DNA of 64,000 nt from Tepidanaerobacter syntrophicus. Its GTDB lineage: Bacteria; Bacillota; Thermosediminibacteria; Thermosediminibacterales; Tepidanaerobacteraceae. A program made the position numbers and the translations under genes. The stretch covers positions 372,001 to 436,000 of the forward strand of contig NZ_DF977003.1 of NCBI RefSeq assembly GCF_001485475.2, given 5' to 3'. The stretch's first letter is position 1. Each line of letters opens with the position of its first letter. Below, in pieces: positions 42,933-51,090 of this stretch. The notes beneath the pieces were generated by a model. It did no database searches and had not been told where the DNA came from. It saw nothing but the letters and a program-made list of their open reading frames with translations.

Positions 42933-43604
42933 ATGGAAACTGTATCAATTATAGGCGTAGGTCGTATGGGCAGCCTTTTAGCTCATAAAATATCTTATGA
43001 TTATAATTTAATTTTAATTGACAAAGACTTGAGAAAGTGCGGACTGTTAGCGCAAGAAATAGGCGCTCTAGCAACCGGAGAATATTCAATGCTAAAGCTT
43101 TCGGATTATATAATCACAGCTCTTCCTGCTAGTATAATACCGAATGTTTTAGAGGACATCAAGCCTTATCTTTCCGAAAATCAAATACTAATAAACATTT
43201 CTACCGATACAGAAAAGGATACCTTTAAACCAATACAAGGATTATGTAAACTTGCATCTGCAAAAATAATAGGTCATGCATTAAACATAGCTACAACAGG
43301 TGAACTGCCCTTGGTCTTAATAGATGCAGATGACGAGAATGTGCGCCAAAAAACCGCGGAAATTTTTGCGCACCTTGGATGCACTTGCTACGGAAGTGAG
43401 AAAACAGTAAAACTAATCAACAATATCGCAAGCGAAGAAGGAATAAAGGCCGCACTAACTATCGAAGCGCGCCTTAAAGAATTAAACATTCCTCCTGAAT
43501 ATATAAGTTTTGCAATAAGAAACGTAGCTTGTGGAACGATGAACGCGTATGCATTAGGGGAAGCCGGTCCTTTTGTCCAAAAAATTATAGAAAAGCTTAA
43601 ATAA
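42933..43604 (+). CDS. NAD(P)-binding reductase-like protein (ProC/F420 oxidoreductase-like)
   Basis: The 223-aa protein has a Rossmann start TVSIIGVGRMGSLLAH (GxGxMG at 8-13), LILIDKDLRKCG, then YIITALPASIIPNVLEDIKP and ILINISTDTEKD. This is the layout of pyrroline-5-carboxylate reductase and related imine or 3-hydroxyacid dehydrogenases. The C-terminal helices (INNIASEEGIKAALTIEA) are shorter than in ProC (about 270 aa). It ends the mutase operon before a long hairpin. Reduction of an imine or keto product of the pathway is a reasonable guess. Confidence 0.75.
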   Translation: METVSIIGVGRMGSLLAHKISYDYNLILIDKDLRKCGLLAQEIGALATGEYSMLKLSDYIITALPASIIPNVLEDIKPYLSENQILINISTDTEKDTFKPIQGLCKLASAKIIGHALNIATTGELPLVLIDADDENVRQKTAEIFAHLGCTCYGSEKTVKLINNIASEEGIKAALTIEARLKELNIPPEYISFAIRNVACGTMNAYALGEAGPFVQKIIEKLK

Positions 43605-43629
43605 ACTACTCCCGACACTATCCTTAGTA

Positions 43630-43677
43630 AATACCGAAAGAAGTGATTGTTGATTTTAATCATTTCTTTCGGTATTC
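43630..43677 (+). terminator. Long hairpin after the mutase operon
   Basis: A 19-bp stem with one G-U pair (AATACCGAAAGAAGTGATT with 43658-43676) encloses a 9-nt loop. It has no long T run but divides the mutase operon from rluB. Confidence 0.6.
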
Positions 43678-43716
43678 TAAATGTACATACATTATTTACA
43701 AAGGAGCTGTCATCTA

Positions 43717-44430
43717 TTGCAAGTCAGGCTGCAAAAATATTTATCACAGGCAGGGATTGCCTCAAGAAGAGCGTGCGAAAAGTTAATTCTAGACGGCAGA
43801 GTAACTGTTAACGGAAAAATTATAAGAGAACTTGGGACAAAAATCGATCCCGAAGTCGATAAAGTCAGGGTAGATGGAAAAGCATGCCGTCTCGAAAGTA
43901 GATTTATCTATATTGCTATGAACAAGCCTGAGGGAGTGATTACTACTGTAAAAGATACCCATGGCAGGCCCACTATTCTCGATTTGCTGCCAAAATTTCC
44001 CGAAAGGATTTTTCCGGTAGGTCGCTTAGACAAGGATACAAAGGGTTTGATACTGCTTACAAATGATGGTCAAGCAGCATATAAAATTACTCATCCAAAA
44101 TTTAATATAACAAAGACATACATTGCTCGTATTAAAGGCATTATCGATAATAAAAAAGTTACCACATTGGAAAAGGGCATTAAATTGGAGGATGGAATTA
44201 CAGCCCCGGCAAAAATTGATATATTAGATGTTTCAAGAGATTCAACTATTGTAAAAATAAAAATACACGAAGGTAAAAAGCGGCAAATAAGACGCATGTT
44301 CGAATCAGTAGGGCATCCGGTGTTAGAGCTTACAAGAACGCATATTGGTAATATATCGCTTTGCGGCCTGCAGCCCGGAAAGTGGCGATATTTATCTCAA
44401 GATGAGATAAATTATATTAAAAATTTATAG
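43717..44430 (+). CDS. rluB: Ribosomal large subunit pseudouridine synthase (RluB/RsuA family)
   Basis: The protein (237 aa) has an N-terminal S4 domain (RLQKYLSQAGIASRRACEKL) and the RsuA-family catalytic motif VGRLDKDTKGLILLTNDG with the nucleophilic Asp. It then has KTYIARIKG and KIHEGKKRQIRRMFESVGHPV. It converts uridine to pseudouridine in rRNA (23S for RluB). TTG 43717, 10 bases after AAGGAG, gives the usual N-terminus; the frame from 43681 is longer but lacks a site. Confidence 0.92.
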   Translation: MQVRLQKYLSQAGIASRRACEKLILDGRVTVNGKIIRELGTKIDPEVDKVRVDGKACRLESRFIYIAMNKPEGVITTVKDTHGRPTILDLLPKFPERIFPVGRLDKDTKGLILLTNDGQAAYKITHPKFNITKTYIARIKGIIDNKKVTTLEKGIKLEDGITAPAKIDILDVSRDSTIVKIKIHEGKKRQIRRMFESVGHPVLELTRTHIGNISLCGLQPGKWRYLSQDEINYIKNL

Positions 44431-44448
44431 AAGGGCAAGGTGAGATTT

Positions 44449-44916
44449 TTGATTATAATTAGAAAAGCCTTACCAAGCGAGATAGGTCTTATTCAGAATA
44501 GGTTAATCCATGATGCCAAAGAGTCAAATGTTCAGCTCTTAAAGGTAGACGATATTGAAGATGCAATGATTATTGAAGTAGATGATTTAATCGCAGGTTA
44601 TGGTATACTGGACATATACGGTGATAAAGCACTTCTAAGATTTGTCTATATTTTTCCGGAACATCGGGGCGACGGTTTAGGTGACGGCCTTGTAAGAGCA
44701 TTGATAAATTATGCTGACAGGAGGGGTGTTAAGAAAATTTACCTTTGCGGCAGTGAAGATACAGATTATTTTACGCGTTTTGGTTTTAAGCACGTATGCT
44801 GTACTAAATCTGATTGCCCCATAAACAATAATATTGATTTTAAAACAGCAGCTAATTGCTGTACAATGGAACTGGATGTAGAGGAATTTTTTAATACGCC
44901 TCAATGCCGTTTTTAA
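44449..44916 (+). CDS. GNAT-family N-acetyltransferase with C-terminal Cys residues
   Basis: The protein (about 155 aa) has the GNAT fold: LIAGYGILDIYGDKALLRFV, the acetyl-CoA motif FPEHRGDGLGDGLVRALI (R/Q-x-x-G-x-G/A type), and YFTRFGFKHV. The acceptor is unknown. The end is Cys-rich (HVCCTKSDCP, NCCTME), unusual for the family and perhaps a redox or metal site. TTG 44449 follows AAGGTGAGA; a GTG at 44440 overlaps that site. Confidence 0.8.
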   Translation: MIIIRKALPSEIGLIQNRLIHDAKESNVQLLKVDDIEDAMIIEVDDLIAGYGILDIYGDKALLRFVYIFPEHRGDGLGDGLVRALINYADRRGVKKIYLCGSEDTDYFTRFGFKHVCCTKSDCPINNNIDFKTAANCCTMELDVEEFFNTPQCRF

Positions 44917-44930
44917 TGAAAAGAAATTAT

Positions 44931-44959
44931 TTGAGTATTGTTTTTTTATTTGATATAAT
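44931..44959 (+). promoter_or_regulatory. Probable promoter for speE-speB
   Basis: TTGAGT (44931-44936) and TATAAT (44954-44959) are 17 bases apart, 50 bp before the speE start. Confidence 0.65.
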
Positions 44960-45009
44960 TTTTTCAATAGAAACTCGTAACGTATAATGCTATCAAAGGA
45001 GTGAAAAGT

Positions 45010-45843
45010 TTGGAGCTTTGGTTTTCTGAATATCAGACAAAAAATGTAAAACTTTCTTTTAGAGTGAAAGATTTAGTTTATACCAAACAAAGTAAATATC
45101 AATATATATCTGTTTTTGATACTGAGGATTTTGGAAGGGTATTAATGCTTGATGATACTGTAATGCTTACAACCAGAGATGAGTTTATGTATCATGAAAT
45201 GATTTCTCACGTTCCACTTTTAACACATCAAAATGCGTCTAAAGTCTTGGTTATAGGCGGAGGAGACGGCGGCACCGTAAGGGAAGTTTTAAAACACCCG
45301 GTAAAAGAGGTGCACCTTGTGGAAATAGATGAAGAGGTTGTTGAAACTTCAAAAAAATATTTTCCCACTATAAGCTGCGGATTATCCGATGAAAGAGTGA
45401 AAATCTTTTATGAGGACGGTATCGAATTTGTTAAAAACCACAAAGGCTACGATATTGTTATTATAGATTCCACCGATCCGGTAGGTCCTGCCGTAGGCCT
45501 ATTTTCGGCGCAATTTTATAAAGATGTCTCCAATGCTTTAAGCGAAGATGGAATTATGGCTGCTCAAACAGAAACGCCGGTCTTGTTTCCTGAACTTGTT
45601 AAAAGGATTTATGACGGAATATCTTCGGCTTTTACCTTTACAAACCCATATACAGCAGTGGTGCCCACATATCCCGGAGCATTTTGGACGTTTACAATGG
45701 GCTCTAAGAGCATAGATCCTTTATCTAGAGAGATTATTCCCGAAACAAATTTTGATACAAAATATTATAATCCTAAACTTCACAAAGCGTACTTTACATT
45801 ACCACCGTTTTTAGAAGATATAATTTTACCTGTCGAGGAGTGA
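45010..45843 (+). CDS. speE: Spermidine synthase
   Basis: SpeE transfers aminopropyl from decarboxylated AdoMet to putrescine. The protein (277 aa) has an N-terminal beta domain (LWFSEYQTKNVKLSFRVKD), then the methyltransferase-like fold with LVIGGGDGGTVREVLKHP, the acceptor-binding EIDEEVVETSKKYF and the catalytic IIDSTDPVGPAVGLF. TTG 45010 after AAAGGAGTG yields the typical LELWF start. It is followed by speB, and speD is 9 kb away, so the window encodes most of spermidine synthesis. Confidence 0.95.
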   Translation: MELWFSEYQTKNVKLSFRVKDLVYTKQSKYQYISVFDTEDFGRVLMLDDTVMLTTRDEFMYHEMISHVPLLTHQNASKVLVIGGGDGGTVREVLKHPVKEVHLVEIDEEVVETSKKYFPTISCGLSDERVKIFYEDGIEFVKNHKGYDIVIIDSTDPVGPAVGLFSAQFYKDVSNALSEDGIMAAQTETPVLFPELVKRIYDGISSAFTFTNPYTAVVPTYPGAFWTFTMGSKSIDPLSREIIPETNFDTKYYNPKLHKAYFTLPPFLEDIILPVEE

Positions 45844-45851
45844 GCCATATT

Positions 45852-46715
45852 TTGAAAGAACTAGATTTCGTATCCGGACATAATGGGTTTTTAGGGGCAA
45901 AAGAAGACTATGATAGAGCAAAAATAGTAATTATAGGCGCTCCTATGGACTTTACGGTAAGTTTTAGGCCAGGGACAAGATTTGGACCGGAAAGAATACG
46001 AAGTGTTTCTTACGGCCTTGAAACTTATAGTGTTTATGCCGATGATGCCCTGGATGATAAAAGCTTTTGCGATATAGGAGATATTGAGCTGCCCTTTGGT
46101 AATGTCAAAAAGAGCCTAGATATGATAGAAGAAGCTGCAAATAAAATATTAAACGATGGAAAGATCCCGTTTTTTTTGGGAGGAGAGCACCTTGTAACTT
46201 ATCCGATAGTCAAAAAAGTCGCAGAAAAATATCCTGATCTTGTAGTCCTGCACTTTGATGCTCACGCAGACTTAAGGGATACTTTTTTCGGCGAGAAGTT
46301 ATCTCATGCCACTGTTTTACGCAGAGTATCTGAACAAGTCAAAAATAAGCATATTTTTCAATTTGGCATAAGATCAGGTGTAAAGGAAGAATTTTTGTAT
46401 GCCCAGCAGCATACAAACATGTATCCGTTAGAAGTTAAAACTCCATTTCTACAGGTTTTAGATTCCTTAAAAGGAAAGCCGGTATATATAACTCTTGATA
46501 TAGATGCGGTAGATCCTGCGTTTGCCCCCGGAACAGGAACACCCGAACCCGGCGGGTGCACTTCTTGCGATATCCTTGAAGTAGTTGCAAGTTTTGGCAA
46601 ATTAAATGTAGTAGGAATTGACTTGGTAGAAGTTTCTCCTGCCAGCGATCTATCTGATAGAACAGCGCTTTTAGCGGCAAAAATAGTAAGAGAAACAATA
46701 ATAGGTATAGGATAA
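45852..46715 (+). CDS. speB: Agmatinase
   Basis: The protein (about 287 aa) hydrolyses agmatine to putrescine and urea with a di-manganese centre. Metal motifs are seen in order: GGEHLVTYPIVK (first His), VLHFDAHADLRDTF (D-x-H-x-D) and ITLDIDAVDPAFAPGTGTPE (D-x-D). TTG 45852 is 10 bases after GAGGAG; a GTG at 45840 overlapping speE is an alternative. Use of agmatine implies an arginine decarboxylase elsewhere. Confidence 0.93.
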   Translation: MKELDFVSGHNGFLGAKEDYDRAKIVIIGAPMDFTVSFRPGTRFGPERIRSVSYGLETYSVYADDALDDKSFCDIGDIELPFGNVKKSLDMIEEAANKILNDGKIPFFLGGEHLVTYPIVKKVAEKYPDLVVLHFDAHADLRDTFFGEKLSHATVLRRVSEQVKNKHIFQFGIRSGVKEEFLYAQQHTNMYPLEVKTPFLQVLDSLKGKPVYITLDIDAVDPAFAPGTGTPEPGGCTSCDILEVVASFGKLNVVGIDLVEVSPASDLSDRTALLAAKIVRETIIGIG

Positions 46716-46721
46716 AGATCT

Positions 46722-47990
46722 ATGAAGTCTTCTGAACAGATACTTAAAGTTGAAAATCTTGGTTTTAAATACAATGAAAAAGAAATCCTCAAAGACATAT
46801 GCTTTACTTTGGAAGTTGGCGATTTCGTAGGTATTTTAGGCCCAAACGGCTGCGGTAAAACAACCTTGCTTAAAAATATTAACCGCTGGTTAAAGCCTGA
46901 TACAGGAAATATATATGTTAATGGGGAAAGTATCTATAGAGTAACAATTAAGGATTTGGCAAAGCGAGTAGCTACCGTTCCTCAAGACACTTATTTGGAT
47001 GTAGCTTTTACAGTTGAGCAAATAGTGCTAATGGGAAGGAATCCCCATCTAAAAAATTTTGAATCAGAGCAAAAAGAAGATATAGCTATCGTAGAAGATG
47101 CCATGAAGTCCATGGACATATTGCACCTAAGAGATAAGCCTGTACATCAATTAAGCGGCGGTGAAAGGCAAAGAGTTCTGATTGCAAGAGCACTTGCCCA
47201 GCAGCCATCTCTTCTGCTTTTAGACGAACCTACATCCCATCTTGATATTAACTATCAATGGGAATTATTAGGCCTTTTAAAGGATTTATGCCTCAAAAAG
47301 AGTTTGACGATATTAGTTGTGCTCCATGATATAAATTTGGCGTCAATGTTTTGCAACAAGATAATTTTGCTAAAGGATCATAAGATATTTAAAATGGGAG
47401 ATTTAAATGAAGTCCTAAATGAAGACAATATTAAAGCAGTCTTTGACATGGATGTAAGAGTTGTTACTCCTAAAGGCAATCCTAAACCTGTAGTTATTTT
47501 TTTGAATACGTCAGATGAGAATGAGGCGATATTTGCAAAAAAACCTAAGCCTTTTCATAAGCTTCATGTAATATGCGGCGGAGGAGAAGGCGAGGAATTA
47601 CTGAGTTATCTGGGACAACGTGGGTATGAAGTATCCGTAGGAGTTCTAAATAAAGGAGATAGTGATTGGGAAACAGCTCGCCGCTTAGGCTTTGATATTG
47701 TTGAGGAGATACCTTTTTCACCAATAAGCGATGAAAATGCGGCAAAAAACATCTCTTATATAGAGAAAGCCGATGCGGTGATTTTAGCAAATATTCCCTT
47801 CGGTCTAGGCAATTTAAAAAATATTATGTGTCTTGAAGGCTTCATAGGTCGAAAAGATATTTACATTTTAGAAGAAAACGATATAAACGAAAGAGATTAC
47901 ACCAATGGAGCAGCAGTCAAGATTTACAACAAAATCAAAGACAAAGCAGTTGTTTTTAAATCAATGCAGGAGCTTAAAGAAATAATATAA
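46722..47990 (+). CDS. ABC transporter ATPase (FecE/BtuD type) with extra C-terminal domain
   Basis: The 422-aa protein has an ABC ATPase at 1-260: Walker A GPNGCGKTTLL, Q-loop TVPQDTYL, signature QLSGGERQRV, Walker B LLLLDEPTSHLD and the switch His in VVLHDINLA. This is the iron-siderophore/cobalamin importer type. Residues 265-422 form an additional alpha/beta domain (HKLHVICGGGEGEELLSYLG, AVILANIPFGLGNLKNIMC) of unknown role. No permease or binding protein is adjacent, so it is an orphan. In a B12-using organism a corrinoid link is possible. Confidence 0.85.
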   Translation: MKSSEQILKVENLGFKYNEKEILKDICFTLEVGDFVGILGPNGCGKTTLLKNINRWLKPDTGNIYVNGESIYRVTIKDLAKRVATVPQDTYLDVAFTVEQIVLMGRNPHLKNFESEQKEDIAIVEDAMKSMDILHLRDKPVHQLSGGERQRVLIARALAQQPSLLLLDEPTSHLDINYQWELLGLLKDLCLKKSLTILVVLHDINLASMFCNKIILLKDHKIFKMGDLNEVLNEDNIKAVFDMDVRVVTPKGNPKPVVIFLNTSDENEAIFAKKPKPFHKLHVICGGGEGEELLSYLGQRGYEVSVGVLNKGDSDWETARRLGFDIVEEIPFSPISDENAAKNISYIEKADAVILANIPFGLGNLKNIMCLEGFIGRKDIYILEENDINERDYTNGAAVKIYNKIKDKAVVFKSMQELKEII

Positions 47991-48015
47991 AACGATAATA
48001 ATTGGAGGCCTGCAG

Positions 48016-48477
48016 ATGGTGAAAGTAAAATTGGGCGAAGATATAATTCAAAGCAAGATACGTTTTAAGGTCAGATTTGACTTTAAGGCGGACAATAAGC
48101 CGCGAAAGTTTTTCTTTGGCGGCAAATCCTTAGAGCAGGCAGCCCAAGACGCTAGAGAAGAACAAATAGCATTACTAAAAAACATACCGGTTCAAGGGGT
48201 TTATTTTTTAGATTATGATATATCGCTAGAACCTTATGTCATATATGATGATTTATTAGGTGAGAAAGTGGCTTATGCTCCTGCAGAAATCACATTAAAC
48301 GCCGATTCTATTGAAGATATAATACGCTTTGTGATGCGAGAAGAATTCAGAAAGCTTGAGATTTTAGAACCTCCTCAAATGCTTATTACTAGTAATGATT
48401 TAGAGAAGATACTCTTTAAGATGAATGAAGAACTTAGAAATCGTTTGATGATTTTAGATAGAAAAATAAAGCGATAA
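48016..48477 (+). CDS. Hypothetical 153-aa protein
   Basis: I do not recognise it. It has a beta-rich N-terminus (IQSKIRFKVRFDFKADNKP, KFFFGGKSLEQAAQDAREEQ), a middle ISLEPYVIYDDLLGEKVAYA and a helical, charged C-terminus (LEKILFKMNEELRNRLMILD). It has no membrane segment, Cys motif or signal peptide. It follows TTGGAGG and precedes a flavoprotein by 17 bp, so it is probably co-transcribed. Confidence 0.7.
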   Translation: MVKVKLGEDIIQSKIRFKVRFDFKADNKPRKFFFGGKSLEQAAQDAREEQIALLKNIPVQGVYFLDYDISLEPYVIYDDLLGEKVAYAPAEITLNADSIEDIIRFVMREEFRKLEILEPPQMLITSNDLEKILFKMNEELRNRLMILDRKIKR

Positions 48478-48494
48478 GGTAATGAGATGATTTT

Positions 48495-49730
48495 ATGAGC
48501 AGAACAATAGTTGCAGTCATTGGCGGCGGAGCAGCAGGCTTAATGGCCTCTTTACAGGCCGCCCTTTATGGTGCAGATGTCTACCTATTTGAAAAAAACC
48601 CAAATCTTGGAAGAAAAATATTAATTTCAGGTAAGGGCAGATGTAATTTTACCAATGAGAAAATGATGGAAAATTTTCTGGAGTGCTTTCCCGGCAATGG
48701 TAAATTTCTTTTTAGTTCCCTTTCTGCTTTTTCAAATACTGATTTAGTAACTTTTTTCGAAAAAATAGGTGTAAAATCGAAAGTAGAACGGGGAGGCAGA
48801 ATATTTCCAAAGTCCGATAAATCATCAGATATCGTACAAGCGCTTCAAAAAGCAGTTTTAGAAGCCGGTGTTCATATTTGTTATAAAACCTGTGTCAAAG
48901 ATTTAATCATCAAAAATAACCAAATTAAAGGTATAATAATTAACGATAAAAAAGAGTTTTACTGTGACAGCGTTATAATAGCAACAGGTGGCATGTCTTA
49001 TCCTGCTACGGGCTCTACGGGAGATGGCTATAAATTTGCAAAAAAGGCAGGTCACAGTATTGTAGAGCTTAAACCTTCCCTTGTGCCCCTTATAACTAAA
49101 GAAAAATGGGTAAAGGACCTTCAGGGCCTTAGCCTGAAAAACGTTTCTGCAACAGTCTATGTCAGCGGAAAAAAAGTTGCGTCAGAATTTGGAGAAATGC
49201 TTTTTACTCATTTTGGCATTTCAGGCCCGATAATTTTAACCTTAAGTAGATATGTTGTAGATAATTTAGAAAATACTCCAATAGTGTCTATAGACTTAAA
49301 ACCTGCCCTTAGTGAGGAGGAACTTGACGAAAGACTTCTTAGGGATTTTGAACGATATAAAAATAAATTGTTTAAGAACTCTCTTAATGATTTACTTCCG
49401 AAAAAATTGATTCCCGTATTTATAAATTATTCGGAGATAGATCCTGAAAAACCGGTAAATCAGCTTACTCAAGGCGAAAGAGTGAAAATAAGACAGAGCC
49501 TGAAAAACTTTGCAGTGACCGTAGTTGGCTGTAGAGAAAAAGAAGCAATTGTCACCAGAGGCGGAGTATGCGTAAAAGAGATAAATCCAAAAACCATGGA
49601 ATCCAAGTTAATTAAAGGATTATTTTTTGCCGGCGAAGTAATAGATGTAGATGGAGTTACAGGAGGGTATAATCTGCAGGCGGCTTTTTCTACCGGCTTC
49701 GTTGCGGGTAAAAGTTCGGCAAGCCCTTAA
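48495..49730 (+). CDS. NAD(P)/FAD-dependent oxidoreductase, HI0933/YhiN family
   Basis: The 411-aa flavoprotein has VIGGGAAGLMASLQAALYGA, the family mark FEKNPNLGRKILISGKGRCN, FPKSDKSSDIVQAL and SVIIATGGMSYPATGSTGDG. Near the end is VTRGGVCVKEINPKTMES, then GLFFAGEVIDVDGVTGGYN. The physiological substrate of this family is unknown. It precedes cmk, the usual clostridial arrangement. Confidence 0.92.
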   Translation: MSRTIVAVIGGGAAGLMASLQAALYGADVYLFEKNPNLGRKILISGKGRCNFTNEKMMENFLECFPGNGKFLFSSLSAFSNTDLVTFFEKIGVKSKVERGGRIFPKSDKSSDIVQALQKAVLEAGVHICYKTCVKDLIIKNNQIKGIIINDKKEFYCDSVIIATGGMSYPATGSTGDGYKFAKKAGHSIVELKPSLVPLITKEKWVKDLQGLSLKNVSATVYVSGKKVASEFGEMLFTHFGISGPIILTLSRYVVDNLENTPIVSIDLKPALSEEELDERLLRDFERYKNKLFKNSLNDLLPKKLIPVFINYSEIDPEKPVNQLTQGERVKIRQSLKNFAVTVVGCREKEAIVTRGGVCVKEINPKTMESKLIKGLFFAGEVIDVDGVTGGYNLQAAFSTGFVAGKSSASP

Positions 49731-49745
49731 AAGGAGGTAAAATAC

Positions 49746-50405
49746 TTGAACTTTAATATAGCTATAGATGGTCCTGCAGGGGCCGGTAAAAGCACAACAG
49801 CTAGAATAGTCGCAGATAAGCTTAAAATGACTTATGTTGATACCGGCGCAATGTACAGAGCTATAACATTGCTTACTATCAGACATAACAAAACAAATCC
49901 GGAAGACGTTATAAAATTGGCATCTGAAGCGAAGATTGATTTTAAGGAAAATCGCATATATCTTAACGGTGAAGACGTTACAGATGAAATCAGAAACCTT
50001 GCCGTAACAGAAAAAGTATCAAAAATAGCGGCGATACCTGAGGTAAGAGCTGCATTAACGAAACTTCAACGCCAAATAGCAAAAAATGGTGGAGTTGTGA
50101 TGGACGGCCGGGATATCGGCACTACTGTCCTGCCTGATGCAAAGTATAAGTTTTATTTAACTGCTTCAGTTAAGGAGCGGGCTTGCAGGCGTTACAACGA
50201 ACTTATTTCGAAGGGATATAAAGTAACTTTCAAACAAGTAGAAAAAGATATCATAGATAGAGATTACCAGGACAAGAAAAGGGATTTTTCTCCCATGGCT
50301 ATAGCGGATGATGCAATAATCATTGATACTACAGGTAAAACCATAGATGAAGTTGTAGATGAGATAATAGGCTGTATAAAAAAGGGGGAGGGCAGTGTTC
50401 TATAA
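49746..50405 (+). CDS. cmk: Cytidylate kinase
   Basis: The 219-aa kinase phosphorylates CMP and dCMP. It has the P-loop IAIDGPAGAGKSTTARI, YVDTGAMYRAITL, DGRDIGTTVLPDAKYKFYLT and DRDYQDKKRDFSPM. TTG 49746 follows AAAAGGAGG. Its last codons overlap plsC. In Clostridia cmk-plsC-ispH-rpsA is a conserved run, seen intact here. Confidence 0.95.
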   Translation: MNFNIAIDGPAGAGKSTTARIVADKLKMTYVDTGAMYRAITLLTIRHNKTNPEDVIKLASEAKIDFKENRIYLNGEDVTDEIRNLAVTEKVSKIAAIPEVRAALTKLQRQIAKNGGVVMDGRDIGTTVLPDAKYKFYLTASVKERACRRYNELISKGYKVTFKQVEKDIIDRDYQDKKRDFSPMAIADDAIIIDTTGKTIDEVVDEIIGCIKKGEGSVL

Positions 50406-50988
50406 TGTTGTAAAATTTATCTGCAATATTGTTATCCATATTATATTTAAAATTCGTGTTATAGGTGGTGCGGATTTTCCTGAAAGAGGCCCGGTAATAA
50501 TATATTCTAATCATAAAAGCATGTGGGATCCTATAATTATAGGCTGCCTTGTAAAAAGACCAGTTGTTTTTATGGCAAAAGAAGAATTATTTAGAATTCC
50601 CGTTTTGGGATTTATCATAAAAAACCTCCACGCATTTCCTGTAAAGCGTGGAATACCTGATAGAAAGGCTATTAAAAAAGCGCTGGAGGTATTAAACAAT
50701 AATCAAGTTTTAGGAATTTTTCCAGAAGGTACAAGAAGCAAAGACGGGAAACTTCAGGAGCCTGAGCCGGGACTTGCTCTCCTTGCTTCAAAGGCAAAAG
50801 ATGTAACTCTGGTTCCGGTTGCTATAAGGGGAAATTATAAATTTTTTTCTCATATAGACGTGATATTCGGCGAGCCTAAAAAATTTAGCGAATATCATCA
50901 AGAAGACACTAAATTAAATTCGGAAAAACTAAAGGAAATAAGTTCTGCTCTTTTTGAAGAAGTATCGAATTTGATGAATGTTAAATAA
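50395..50988 (+). CDS. plsC: 1-acylglycerol-3-phosphate O-acyltransferase
   Basis: The 197-aa membrane-associated enzyme makes phosphatidic acid. It has an N-terminal hydrophobic segment, the catalytic motif IIYSNHKSMWDPIII (NHxxxxD), and FPEGTRSKDGKLQEPEPG (FPEGTRS) that binds the glycerol phosphate. GTG 50395 overlaps cmk by 11 bp. Confidence 0.94.
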   Translation: MFYNVVKFICNIVIHIIFKIRVIGGADFPERGPVIIYSNHKSMWDPIIIGCLVKRPVVFMAKEELFRIPVLGFIIKNLHAFPVKRGIPDRKAIKKALEVLNNNQVLGIFPEGTRSKDGKLQEPEPGLALLASKAKDVTLVPVAIRGNYKFFSHIDVIFGEPKKFSEYHQEDTKLNSEKLKEISSALFEEVSNLMNVK

Positions 50989-51090
50989 TGATTTCTAATT
51001 ATAATTTAATGAATAAGCAGGAATTAAGACCTTGCTTATCGAATTTAAGACCTAGAGTCTTTGTAATAAATTTTAGGAAGTGAAGGGAAA

